A DNA stretch of 27,209 bases, taken from positions 1-27,209 of the forward strand of contig CALAKV010000017.1 of assembly GCA_937922985.1 (NCBI GenBank). The letters are read 5' to 3'. This document shows positions 1-7,749 of the stretch, in pieces; the first letter of the stretch is position 1, and each line of letters starts with the position of its first letter. The notes below the pieces were generated by a model that was given only the letters and a program-made list of their open reading frames with translations, did not search any database and was not told the origin of the DNA. The DNA is from an uncultured bacterium (GTDB taxonomy: Bacteria; Patescibacteriota; Saccharimonadia; Saccharimonadales; Saccharimonadaceae). Both the position numbers and the translations under genes were made by a program.

Positions 1-210
1 TAATTCAGTCGATTTTTTAATATCTGGCTGACTACCACCAAATACGGCAACCATAACCACAATAACAAAAATAGAAGAATAAACAACAGTTGATTTTAAA
101 CTTAGTATGTTAATTATCTTTGAAAAAGTAGAATTAGAAACTGTATTTTTTCTATTCTGTATAATTTCAATTTTAGGAGATTTAACTCCTCGTTTTTGAC
201 TACAAATAAT
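1..210 (-). CDS. Partial membrane/secreted protein, N-terminus only (continues beyond left edge)
   Basis: An open minus-strand frame runs from about 228 to the window edge without a stop. It encodes a basic N-terminus (around SQKRGVKSPKIEI), a hydrophobic stretch (around VVYSSIFVIVVMVAVFGG) and then the start of a polar region (SQPDIKKSTEL). This is the layout of a signal anchor followed by an extracytoplasmic domain. There is no in-frame ATG, GTG or TTG before the hydrophobic segment. A GGGAG at 215-219 lies just before two ATT codons (205-210), so an ATT start is possible, as is an upstream frameshift. A strong promoter at 398-426 points into it. The product cannot be identified from this fragment, and the start is uncertain. 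Confidence 0.4.
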   Translation of the reverse strand, partial: MICSQKRGVKSPKIEIIQNRKNTVSNSTFSKIINILSLKSTVVYSSIFVIVVMVAVFGGSQPDIKKSTEL

Positions 211-246
211 CTTTCTCCCGCAAACACATTACTGTGATGCACTACC

Positions 247-279
247 TTAATAATACCCTTTCTTTTCGAAAATTAGCAT
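247..279 (-). CDS. Possible 10-codon leader ORF
   Basis: A short ORF, MLIFEKKGYY, follows an AAAAAGG Shine-Dalgarno-like run by about 8 nt. It lies in the roughly 180-nt leader between the promoter at 398-426 and the truncated membrane-protein frame. It could be a leader peptide or chance. Nothing shows translation beyond the SD spacing. Confidence 0.2.
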   Translation of the reverse strand: MLIFEKKGYY

Positions 280-397
280 AATGTCGACCTTTTTAATTAA
301 TATTATAGAGTTAAACGAATGCTATAAAGTATTTTCTGGTAGGTGCCTTAATATAAAAATATACAAAACATCATCTTTATATTAATTTACATATAAA

Positions 398-426
398 ATT
401 CTATCAAATATTAATAAAATTGTCAA
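398..426 (-). promoter_or_regulatory. Sigma-70-type promoter, leftward
   Basis: On the minus strand, TTGACA (421-426) is followed after 17 nt by TAGAAT (398-403), with an upstream TGA extended -10. It starts immediately after the mltG stop codon, so the leftward gene has its own transcription and is not only the tail of the mltG operon. Confidence 0.65.
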
Positions 427-432
427 GCTTAA

Positions 433-1602
433 TCACAAAATCAAGCACTTTTTTGCACAATATTTTTTAATATTATCTTGATGCTCTATATCTGTTCTAC
501 CGTAGTAAGTCTTATCATCATCTCCACTCAAAAAGAATAAATAATTATGCTCAGCTGGAGAAGCTGTTGCCTTAAGAGCAGACAGCCCTGGTGTTGCAAT
601 TGGAGTAGGTGTTAAACCTTTATATTTTCGTAGATTGTAAGGGCTATCTAAATTTGGAGTTCTTTCAGCCCCTGTTTTATCCGCAATATATTGATATGTC
701 ACATCTGAGCCAAGCGTCATTCCAGCTTTAATTCTGTTATAAAAAACACCTGCAACTTTTTGTTGATCTTCGAAATTGTTCAAGGTTTCTTTCTGAACAA
801 TTGAAGAAAGCGTGATTCCTTCATATAAACTCAAACCTTTTTGCTTAAATTTATTATCAAGGTTTAACTCTTTAATTTTCGCTTCAAAGTCTGCAAAATA
901 TCTCCGCAAAATATTTTCAACTTTTGTACCTTTCTTAAAATTATGAGTTTGGCCATAAAGGAATCCTTCAAGATCCGTATTTTTTGGCTTACCAGAGAAA
1001 AGAGTTGAAAATTCCCCAGAATAATCTTTCGAAAAAGCATCATCAATTTCATTTTTCGAATAACCAGCTTTCAAAAGAGCGTTCTTGGCCATTTTTACCG
1101 TTCCACCAGGTAAAAAGGTAATATTAAAACTATCAACAGCTTGACCTTTATTTAAAATATCCAAAACCTCAGGAATTGTCATGCTTGAAGATAACTGATA
1201 ACTACCAGCTAAAATATTTCGCTTATTATTCATTCGTGCATAAAAAATAAACGAATTTTTAGAAATAATTATTTTTTTATCAGCCAATTTCTGAGCAACT
1301 ACATCTAAAGATTCGCCCTTACTAATATTGAAGCTAACTTTTTTAGAATCGTTAGTTTTATAATTTATTGCACTATTATAACTTAAGAATAAAATTCCAC
1401 AAAAAGAAATAAAGCAAAACAATAAAACTGTAAAAACAACTAAAATCCTCTTTCGAAAAACTCTTTTTTTATTATTTTTTGTGTCCAAGATAGCAGTGGC
1501 TTCTCTTTCACGCTTAGATATTTCCTCAATAGCTCTTTCAGCACGATCTTCTATTAGCTCCCGATCATCTCTATTTACTGGCGGTCTTGTAATTCCATCC
1601 AT
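433..1602 (-). CDS. mltG: Endolytic murein transglycosylase MltG (YceG family)
   Basis: Cleaves nascent glycan strands at the membrane and is thought to release new peptidoglycan chains. The 389-aa protein has a charged cytoplasmic N-terminus (1-50), one TM segment (about 52-75), a LysM-like/YceG N-lobe (about 87-155) and the catalytic YceG domain. Family landmarks are LEGFLYGQTH (211-220), SSIVQKET (266-273) with the presumed catalytic Glu272, NRIKAGMTLGSD (289-300) and SPYNLRKYKGLTPTPI (320-335). The usual PPGPI is TPTPI here. The ATG overlaps the ruvX stop by one base (TAATG), so translation is probably coupled. It is the last gene of the FtsA-like/ruvX operon. The C-terminal Cys pair (CAKKC) is unusual. 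Family assignment is firm; activity is inferred. Confidence 0.93.
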   Translation of the reverse strand: MDGITRPPVNRDDRELIEDRAERAIEEISKREREATAILDTKNNKKRVFRKRILVVFTVLLFCFISFCGILFLSYNSAINYKTNDSKKVSFNISKGESLDVVAQKLADKKIIISKNSFIFYARMNNKRNILAGSYQLSSSMTIPEVLDILNKGQAVDSFNITFLPGGTVKMAKNALLKAGYSKNEIDDAFSKDYSGEFSTLFSGKPKNTDLEGFLYGQTHNFKKGTKVENILRRYFADFEAKIKELNLDNKFKQKGLSLYEGITLSSIVQKETLNNFEDQQKVAGVFYNRIKAGMTLGSDVTYQYIADKTGAERTPNLDSPYNLRKYKGLTPTPIATPGLSALKATASPAEHNYLFFLSGDDDKTYYGRTDIEHQDNIKKYCAKKCLIL

Positions 1603-2015
1603 TAAAAATTCTCCTCCAAATAATCTTGTAAAATAATTGAAGCTGCATTCATATCAATATCACCTTTTGAATATGGCTTTCCATAGCTTTTTAGCCTGTC
1701 CTCAGCTTGGATACTCGTTAAGCTTTCATCTTGAAAACAAATTTTATCAACTGAATATTCAAAATTTTTTACAAATTCTTTAGTATAAGCAGTTTGCGAA
1801 GTCTCTTCACCACTCTGATTTCGTGGCAGCCCAACCACAAGAACGTCGATTTCTTCTTTCGAAATTATCTCAATAATTTGTTTTATTGCAAAATCTACAT
1901 CATTATTCACTTCAACAGTAGTAAATGGTATGGCTATTTTGATAAAGGAATCAGCCAAAGCGACACCAATTCTCTTGGTGCCAACATCAAGCGCCATTAA
2001 CTTTAAAGATTTCAT
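1602..2015 (-). CDS. ruvX: RuvX/YqgF-type RNase H-fold nuclease
   Basis: A 137-aa protein of the YqgF/RuvX family, known in other bacteria as a Holliday-junction resolvase-like enzyme and/or 16S rRNA 5'-end maturation nuclease. The fold is marked by ALDVGTKRIGVALAD near the N-terminus (first catalytic Asp), VVGLPRN in the middle, FQDESLTS (second acidic residue) and MNAASIILQDYL at the C-terminus. Length is normal for the family. It sits between the baseplate-like gene and mltG with 1-nt overlaps on both sides (TAATG), so the three are almost certainly co-translated. A ruvX-mltG pairing is also common elsewhere. Confidence 0.93.
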   Translation of the reverse strand: MKSLKLMALDVGTKRIGVALADSFIKIAIPFTTVEVNNDVDFAIKQIIEIISKEEIDVLVVGLPRNQSGEETSQTAYTKEFVKNFEYSVDKICFQDESLTSIQAEDRLKSYGKPYSKGDIDMNAASIILQDYLEENF

Positions 2016-3625
2016 TATTTATCAACCGTAAACTTGATATTAATTTTTTTATCATCGTTCGGCACAGTATTTACCCAAAAGAATGAAAACTTCACATCGA
2101 CATTTTTTACACCCTCTTTCGCTTCAATTAAGCTTCGAACTTCACCAGATTTTTTACCCTTAATTTTATCTTTCAGATTATCTATATCAATAACTGGGCC
2201 AATTTTTACATTTGATGAGATCTCTACACTATTACCACTAAATTTCGAAAATGAGACTTCTTTCAAGCCATAATCATAAATTTTTTGATTATTTAAATCA
2301 CCTATTTTCTTTTTAGCAAGAGAAGAGATAGTTCTTTCAATACTTCTATTTTCAATTGCCACGATTGAATATAGAGAAGTTGCTTTTAATGTAGCCTTAC
2401 CGTTTGGAGCCTCTTGATTGACGGCAACAGAAGAAGAAATCTCACCATCTTTTACGGAGAAACTATCGTTTAATACAGTATAATCTGAGCCAAATTTAGC
2501 TTTTAGAGAACTCTTAATAGAATCTGCATTTTCTGTATTAATTTTAGCTTTTGCTGCATTTATGTCATTTTGCGAAACAACTTTTAAAGTTTTTTTCGAG
2601 CCGCCTGAAAGCTGACCACCACTTGCCGAAACACCTTTAATTGACGAAACATATTCTTGCGCTGATAGATTACATTGCTCGCCGATAGTCGTCGCCTTAA
2701 TTTTAACACTCGCTTTTCCATTAGAAATCACACCGCCTTTAATCTTTACTCCTGGAATAGTAACAGATGAGGTTGTAATAAAATTACATTGCCCAGCCGA
2801 AAATGCAGAACCTTGCGCCACGGTAACAGGATCACTATCACCACTTTGAGAAAGATTTAAAGTTCCTGAAGCCGCCTCACCCTCTTCACGAGTTCCAGTA
2901 GCTTCAAAAGTAATTTCATGATTTTTTTCAATAGTTTCAGTTTTTGAAAGCAACGAATTTTCACTTGTACTATTAGAAATTGAAGCAACACCTTTTATGT
3001 TGGTAGTCGAGGTTTTTGCAGCAATCGTAATATCCGCAAATGGAGCAAAGAATATTGCCCAAATTATAAATACCAAAAATACAGAAAATACCCCCCCAAT
3101 AATAAGAATTTTTTTTCGAAACTTTGAAAAATCTGGAACTTTCGATCCTTTTCTAGATTTATTAGTCTTCTCTTTTTTAAGCTCTGGATTAATCTTGTTA
3201 AAATTCTTGTTATCATCAATATCAATTCCTTCAAGAATTTCAGCCTCCTTCTCATCGGAAGTTGGGCCGCTAAATTCCGAAATTGGCAAGCTTTCACCAT
3301 CAATAACATCATCTCCTTCAACTTCTAAAATATCAATTTCTGGTATCTCTGGCTTACTTTGAAGGGTTTTCGAAACTGGAATTTTTGCCGCTGCCGACAT
3401 AGTCTTTAGTGCAGGGTTATTAGTAATAAAAACAATTTTCTTATCATTTTTCTGTGCAGCCCGAGAAAGCAAGCGAATATTTACAGCACTCCTAAAAATA
3501 CCCAAACTTTTTGGCGGAACAATTGCAATAATTCTCTCTTTCGAAGATTTTATTTTATTAACAACATCCGTAATATCATCTTCAACATCGACATAGATTA
3601 CATCTTTTTTAACTTTTTCATTCAT
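2015..3625 (-). CDS. Single-TM protein of the CPR 'baseplate J-like' type, function unknown
   Basis: A 536-aa protein in three parts. Residues 1-90 are a cytoplasmic alpha/beta domain (IIAIVPPKSLGIFRSAVNIRLL, then KKIVFITNNPALKTMSAAA). Residues about 91-170 are an acidic then basic linker. One TM segment spans about 173-195, and a Ser/Thr/Gly-rich exterior region of about 340 residues follows. Similar CPR proteins are often labelled 'baseplate J/gp47 family', but I see no phage context, so the label should not be read as function. SD AAGAGGT precedes the ATG. It lies 13 nt after the FtsA-like gene and overlaps ruvX by 1 nt, which suggests a division or envelope role with FtsA-like and MltG. 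That is inference from context. Confidence 0.75.
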   Translation of the reverse strand: MNEKVKKDVIYVDVEDDITDVVNKIKSSKERIIAIVPPKSLGIFRSAVNIRLLSRAAQKNDKKIVFITNNPALKTMSAAAKIPVSKTLQSKPEIPEIDILEVEGDDVIDGESLPISEFSGPTSDEKEAEILEGIDIDDNKNFNKINPELKKEKTNKSRKGSKVPDFSKFRKKILIIGGVFSVFLVFIIWAIFFAPFADITIAAKTSTTNIKGVASISNSTSENSLLSKTETIEKNHEITFEATGTREEGEAASGTLNLSQSGDSDPVTVAQGSAFSAGQCNFITTSSVTIPGVKIKGGVISNGKASVKIKATTIGEQCNLSAQEYVSSIKGVSASGGQLSGGSKKTLKVVSQNDINAAKAKINTENADSIKSSLKAKFGSDYTVLNDSFSVKDGEISSSVAVNQEAPNGKATLKATSLYSIVAIENRSIERTISSLAKKKIGDLNNQKIYDYGLKEVSFSKFSGNSVEISSNVKIGPVIDIDNLKDKIKGKKSGEVRSLIEAKEGVKNVDVKFSFFWVNTVPNDDKKINIKFTVDK

Positions 3626-3638
3626 ATCTTACCTCTTT

Positions 3639-4898
3639 TTAAGCTCGTAAAATCCTGTTTAGTTTATCACGAAAACTCTCGCTAGCATTTTCATCAGTAC
3701 TGTAAGTGTCATATCCGACTCGTAAAAGACCCATTACTGTAATAAATGTATGGTCGTTAATTTTTCCAGATTCATCAATAACTCCCGAAACTTCAGAAGG
3801 CTTAATATGCTTTACTATAGGCTTTTTATTGAATGGTAATTCTTGCCACCAATCGTCATTTTCCAATCTTTCAACAAGAGATTCTAAGCTTGAGCCACCA
3901 CCACATAGTAAAATCTTACTTGGCAAATAATCAACATTTTCAAAATCGCTTAAAGCTAGTTCAACGCCAGAAATCCAAACATCCAAAGTATTATCAATTG
4001 CATCGATTGCCTGCTTTGCAATAGTAGACTTGAGTTTTTCATTCGAAAGGTTTAGCTTTAGTTTTTCAGCATTATTGTAAGACAACGAAAGCTCATTCGC
4101 AATTTGATTTGTGAAACTTCGACCACCAATTCCAAACATTTTAGTTCCTTCAACACCACCATCGTTCACGACAGCAATATCAGTTGTTCCACCACCAACA
4201 TCAGCTAAAATTGCAGTAAAATTGCTTGAAGAATCCGAACCAACAACACTTCTAGCAACCGCAAAAGGTTCAGCCGCTACCGCAATTAAATCAAGCGCAA
4301 GTTCATTCGCAACACGCTCAATAGCACCAATATGAACAGTTGGCGCAAAAGCTGTATAAATTTGAATTGAAACATCTTTACCCTGAAAACCAATCGGATT
4401 CGAAACCTTATAACCATCGATATGAATCCCAACAATCGCTGAATTAACAAGTTTAATTTCAGCTTCTTGATTTCCCGTCTCAAGAGCAATCTCTCTTTGA
4501 GATTTAAGCTGAGCTCTTTCTTGAATTTTATCAATAATAAATTCCATTTCAGCTTCATCAAGAGGGCGATTTGGCTGTGGACGACGATATTTAATTGTAT
4601 TTGTCGCTCCTTTAACCAACTCGCCAGCAATTCCGATTACTGCTTTTTTGGCTTGAATCTCCGCTTGGTCTTCCGCCTCAATCAAAGCATTCTCGCAATT
4701 TTGAACAACACTAGCAATATCAGCAATCGCGCCCGAATGCATATCCGCCACACTCTGCCGTGCACGCCCAACACCAATAACACGAATTTCATCACCATCA
4801 ATTTCAGCTACAAGAGCCTTCACGAATTCAGTTCCAATATCAAGGGCAACGATATGATTATCGCTTAAATCTTCTTTTTGTTTATTCTTGAATAGCAT
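3639..4898 (-). CDS. FtsA-like actin-fold ATPase (cell division)
   Basis: A 419-aa ATPase of the actin/Hsp70 superfamily with the FtsA arrangement: phosphate-1 motif ALDIGTEFVKAL (18-29), an SHS2/1C-like insert (about 30-190, with AVIGIAGELVKG), phosphate-2 DVGGGTTDIAV (233-243), GIGGRSFTNQIANEL (256-270) and the adenosine motif LCGGGSSLE near 333. The C-terminus SFRDKLNRILRA can form a short amphipathic helix, like the membrane-targeting tail of FtsA. PilM is the main alternative, but no pilN/pilO-like genes follow. No ftsZ lies in the window. It heads the operon and has a near-leaderless promoter 9 nt upstream. Confidence 0.85.
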   Translation of the reverse strand: MLFKNKQKEDLSDNHIVALDIGTEFVKALVAEIDGDEIRVIGVGRARQSVADMHSGAIADIASVVQNCENALIEAEDQAEIQAKKAVIGIAGELVKGATNTIKYRRPQPNRPLDEAEMEFIIDKIQERAQLKSQREIALETGNQEAEIKLVNSAIVGIHIDGYKVSNPIGFQGKDVSIQIYTAFAPTVHIGAIERVANELALDLIAVAAEPFAVARSVVGSDSSSNFTAILADVGGGTTDIAVVNDGGVEGTKMFGIGGRSFTNQIANELSLSYNNAEKLKLNLSNEKLKSTIAKQAIDAIDNTLDVWISGVELALSDFENVDYLPSKILLCGGGSSLESLVERLENDDWWQELPFNKKPIVKHIKPSEVSGVIDESGKINDHTFITVMGLLRVGYDTYSTDENASESFRDKLNRILRA

Positions 4899-4907
4899 AC
4901 TAACACT

Positions 4908-4936
4908 ATTATAAACCGTTTAAGGTTTTTTTGCAA
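4908..4936 (-). promoter_or_regulatory. Promoter of the FtsA-like operon (near-leaderless)
   Basis: On the minus strand, TTGCAA (4931-4936) is followed after 17 nt by TATAAT (4908-4913). Only 9 nt separate the -10 from the ATG at 4898, so transcription would start 1-3 nt before the start codon. No SD fits in that leader. Confidence 0.65.
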
Positions 4937-4940
4937 ATTT

Positions 4941-5480
4941 TCACAAGATTATTTCTATGTCTTCTAATTCCAAAATATCGCTCAAAAAAGTTTTGTTATC
5001 CAGTTCGAAAACCTCGCAGTCATACTTTTTTCGAAATTCATCAGCATTAAACCTCTCAAGAGAACCCTTTACACCGCTTTTTCTGTCAACTCCAAAAATC
5101 CAAGATTCATTATTACCTCGTTTTTTGTATCGATTAACAAACTCACTTATATTTTTAGGATTATTCATTGGAGCGACCACACAAAATGGCATTTTTTCTT
5201 GAGCTAAAAAATCAATAACTTTCTTATTGTTCCAAACCGCCATAATTTTATCTGGCGAATAATTTTTTACAATTTCGTTACAATAAATCTGAAGAAAATT
5301 ATCTTTTCGAACTCTATCAAATCGCCCTTTTGCGTTTTCTTTGCCATACTTCCAAGCCAAATTATCAACATAAATAATATCAGAGCTTTCCAAATCTATA
5401 AAGTCCTTATGCTTTATTGAACTTTTTCCAACGCCAGGATAGCCAACAACAATAGTTCCGCGTTTAATTTTTTGAATCAT
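4941..5480 (-). CDS. Small P-loop NTPase/kinase-like protein, function unknown
   Basis: A 179-aa protein with a clear Walker A, GYPGVGKSS (13-21), close to the N-terminus, preceded by the beta strand GTIVV. Further features are a conserved-looking VDNLAWKYGKE stretch, a strand IMAVWNNKKVIDFL, a strand FCVVAPMNN and a helix EFVNRYKKRGNNESWIFG. This resembles small nucleotide/nucleoside-kinase-like P-loop proteins of the kind found in phages and firmicutes, but I cannot name a substrate. Its ATG overlaps the alaS TGA as ATGA, so it is translated by coupling to alaS. A role linked to translation or tRNA can only be guessed from that. Confidence 0.75.
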   Translation of the reverse strand: MIQKIKRGTIVVGYPGVGKSSIKHKDFIDLESSDIIYVDNLAWKYGKENAKGRFDRVRKDNFLQIYCNEIVKNYSPDKIMAVWNNKKVIDFLAQEKMPFCVVAPMNNPKNISEFVNRYKKRGNNESWIFGVDRKSGVKGSLERFNADEFRKKYDCEVFELDNKTFLSDILELEDIEIIL

Positions 5481-7360
5481 CGCAAAATAGCCTTAATTCG
5501 CCGAACGCCAGCACTCGAAGATTGTTCTTTTACAATCTTAAACTTTTTACCACCCTCAGCAAGATCTCGTGTATTATCAACATGAGGCCCACCACAAATT
5601 TCAATACTGAATGGTTTTCCATCTTTGGCTTTCATTGTATAGACTTTAACAGTCTCACCGTATTTATCGCCAAACACACCAATCGCTTTCAGTTCATTCA
5701 AGGCGTAATCTGTTGGATATTCCGCCCAAGAAACTTCTAACCCTTTCGAAATTTGCTCATTAACTGTATCTTCAATTTGCTGCTTTTCTTCATCGGTTAA
5801 TTTTCGATCAAAAGTAAAATCAAAACGGAGCCGCTCAGCATTAATATTTGAACCTTTTTGCGCAATTTGCCCCTCAAACATATTATGAAGCGCCGCGTTC
5901 ATCAAGTGAGTAGCTGTATGAAGCTTACGGTGTTCAATGGTCTGCCCTTCAAGCCCGCCTTTAAAATTACCCTTCGAAGCCGTTTGCGAGCGTTCGCGTT
6001 GCTCTTTCATTTTAGCATCAAATTCCTCACGCCAGTTTTTCGAAATTGGTATTTTACGTCGGATAGTTTCTTCAGTCGAAAGCTCAAGAGGAAAACCAAA
6101 AGTATCATAAAGTTGGAATAATTCTGCACCATTTAAACCATCTTTTGAAAATTTTTCAAGTTCTCGCAAGCCCTTTCGAAGCGTTCGACGGAAAGCTTTT
6201 TCTTCTTTCACAATAGCTGCAATAATTTCATCAGATTTTAAAGAAACTTCCTTGTAATCTGGTGCATAGATACCAACAATTACTGGCACAATCTGTTCTA
6301 CAAAATTATCTTCTACCCCCAAATCGAAAGCCTTCGCCATCGCGCGACGAATAAATTTTCGCATAACATAACCTTGTTCCTTATTAGAAGGGACACAACC
6401 ATCAACTGCCAAAAATGTTGCACTTCGCAAATGGTCAGCAATCACACGCATCGAAACTTTATTTTCATCATATTTTTTACCGCTAATTTCTTCAAGCTTT
6501 TCGATAATTGGCTTCATTAAACTAATTTGAAATACGTCTGGATTGTTAATTTTTGCCGCAGCAATCCTTTCTAAACCGCCGCCAAAATCGACGTTTTTCT
6601 TTTCAAGTGGCTCGAAAGAACCATCTTCCATACGTCGATATTGCATAAAAACCTGATTGCCGATTTCCATAAACCGACCGCTATCACTCGCTGGATGAGC
6701 CTCCCCAAAACTAGCATCATGTTTTTCTTCACCGAAATCATAAAAAACTTCTGAATCAGGGCCACAAGGATCACCAATCGGTGTTGAATCTAGACCACCA
6801 CCACGGCTCCACCAGTTTTCTTTATCGTTATAAAAGAAAATTCGTCCGCCTTGAAGACCGAGCTTATCACCATTTTCGGCCGTGTCAAGCTCAACAATTT
6901 TTGCATCAATACCTTTTTCAGCAAAAACCTTTCGCCAAATCTCAGCTGATTTATCATCGCGTGGAATTCCATATTTTTCACTACCAATGAAACAAGAAAC
7001 GTATATTTTCGAAGGATCAAGACCTACTACATCTGTCAAAAATTCAAAGAATTGCCGAATTTGCTGCTCTTTAAAATAATCGCCAAGAGACCAATTTCCA
7101 AGCATTTCGAAAAATGTCGTATGGCGATTATCACCAACGTCATCAATATCTTGCGCTCGTAAGCAAGTCTGGCTGTCTGTTAATCGCACACCCTTTGGAT
7201 GTTTTTTACCCAAAAGATACGGCAATAGTGGCTGCATCCCACTCCCCGTAAAAAGAGTTGTTGGGTCATCTTTTAAAATTAAAGAAGCGCGCTCGATTAC
7301 TTCATGGCCATTTTTTTGACAAAATTCTAGATAAGCTTTTCGGATTTCTTGTGCATTCAT
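5477..7360 (-). CDS. alaS: Alanyl-tRNA synthetase, minimal form
   Basis: Charges tRNA-Ala. The class II catalytic core is intact: TLFTGSGMQPLLPYLLGK, motif 2 region HTTFFEMLGNWSLGDYFK, GGRIFFYNDKENWWSRGG, and motif 3 region DFGGGLERI. The tRNA-recognition helices include ADHLRSATFLAVDG and GYVMRKFIRRA. An editing domain follows with HTATH (481-485), CGGPH (589-593) and a terminal SSAGVRRI. At 627 aa it is far shorter than the usual ~870 aa. It lacks the C-terminal C-Ala/oligomerisation region, and EFDAKMKEQRERSQTAS runs after about 20 residues straight into the editing HTATH, so the ~85-residue beta-barrel normally between core and editing domain is missing. The promoter is near-leaderless and the 3' end is coupled to the P-loop gene. 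Confidence 0.95.
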   Translation of the reverse strand: MNAQEIRKAYLEFCQKNGHEVIERASLILKDDPTTLFTGSGMQPLLPYLLGKKHPKGVRLTDSQTCLRAQDIDDVGDNRHTTFFEMLGNWSLGDYFKEQQIRQFFEFLTDVVGLDPSKIYVSCFIGSEKYGIPRDDKSAEIWRKVFAEKGIDAKIVELDTAENGDKLGLQGGRIFFYNDKENWWSRGGGLDSTPIGDPCGPDSEVFYDFGEEKHDASFGEAHPASDSGRFMEIGNQVFMQYRRMEDGSFEPLEKKNVDFGGGLERIAAAKINNPDVFQISLMKPIIEKLEEISGKKYDENKVSMRVIADHLRSATFLAVDGCVPSNKEQGYVMRKFIRRAMAKAFDLGVEDNFVEQIVPVIVGIYAPDYKEVSLKSDEIIAAIVKEEKAFRRTLRKGLRELEKFSKDGLNGAELFQLYDTFGFPLELSTEETIRRKIPISKNWREEFDAKMKEQRERSQTASKGNFKGGLEGQTIEHRKLHTATHLMNAALHNMFEGQIAQKGSNINAERLRFDFTFDRKLTDEEKQQIEDTVNEQISKGLEVSWAEYPTDYALNELKAIGVFGDKYGETVKVYTMKAKDGKPFSIEICGGPHVDNTRDLAEGGKKFKIVKEQSSSAGVRRIKAILR

Positions 7361-7368
7361 ATTCTTTC

Positions 7369-7397
7369 ATTTTACCAAATTTTAGCGTTTTTAGCAA
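7369..7397 (-). promoter_or_regulatory. alaS promoter (near-leaderless)
   Basis: On the minus strand, TTGCTA (7392-7397), 17 nt, then TGG-TAAAAT (-10 at 7369-7374). Eight nt separate the -10 from the alaS ATG. A GAAAG in this short stretch is too close to act as a normal leader SD. Confidence 0.55.
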
Positions 7398-7401
7398 ATT
7401 G

Positions 7402-7431
7402 TTGATTTTTGAAATTATATTTTTGTATAAT
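7402..7431 (+). promoter_or_regulatory. Promoter of the small membrane-protein gene
   Basis: TTGATT (7402-7407) is followed after 18 nt by TATAAT (7426-7431). It is back-to-back with the alaS promoter and reads away from it. Confidence 0.55.
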
Positions 7432-7463
7432 TTAAGTATTCTATTATATATTGGAGGTACATT

Positions 7464-7628
7464 ATGAGTGGAATAAGAACTTCTCGCGCATTTATAGTTT
7501 GTTTTTTACTTTCAATTTTTATAATGATTTATATCGATATACTTATATTCGCCTTTTCGAATAACGAGTCTCACAATAATCAGACTAATAACCCAAAAAA
7601 TGAACAAAGAATTGAAAAAATGGAATAA
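7464..7628 (+). CDS. 54-aa single-TM small protein
   Basis: ATG at 7464 lies 6 nt after a perfect GGAGG (7453-7457) and about 25 nt downstream of a plausible start point. The product has a short basic N-terminus (MSGIRTSR), a TM helix (about residues 9-31, FIVCFLLSIFIMIYIDILIFAF) and a polar Asn/Glu-rich tail (NNESHNNQTNNPKNEQ). By charge, the tail would be exterior. No family is recognised. The strong SD, own promoter and downstream bidirectional terminator make it a convincing gene despite its size. The stop is TAA. Confidence 0.65.
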   Translation: MSGIRTSRAFIVCFLLSIFIMIYIDILIFAFSNNESHNNQTNNPKNEQRIEKME

Positions 7629-7698
7629 AACCGTTATATCTACACTTAATTATTTTCGAAGGTTAGTACACACTGGCTTTTTCTTTTTATAATAAATA

Positions 7699-7729
7699 AA
7701 ACCACTTTTCAATTTTCGAAAAGTGGTTT
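7699..7729. terminator. Bidirectional terminator between converging genes
   Basis: A perfect 12-bp stem, AAACCACTTTTC (7699-7710) with GAAAAGTGGTTT (7718-7729), with a 7-nt loop. A T-rich stretch follows on the minus strand, serving the tail-anchored protein gene, and it also closes the small plus-strand gene. The loop and stem contain a TTCGAA. Confidence 0.7.
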
Positions 7730-7749
7730 AATGTCTTAACTACAAAATT

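Noticed and set aside
433..1602. Loss of the MltG catalytic Glu (VQKET instead of VEKET)
   Set aside because: By comparison with the xxES motif of lytic transglycosylases, the essential Glu is the second one (Glu272), which is present.
2015..3625. Phage tail baseplate gene
   Set aside because: No other phage structural genes are near. The TM layout and operon with ftsA-like and mltG point to a cellular envelope role.
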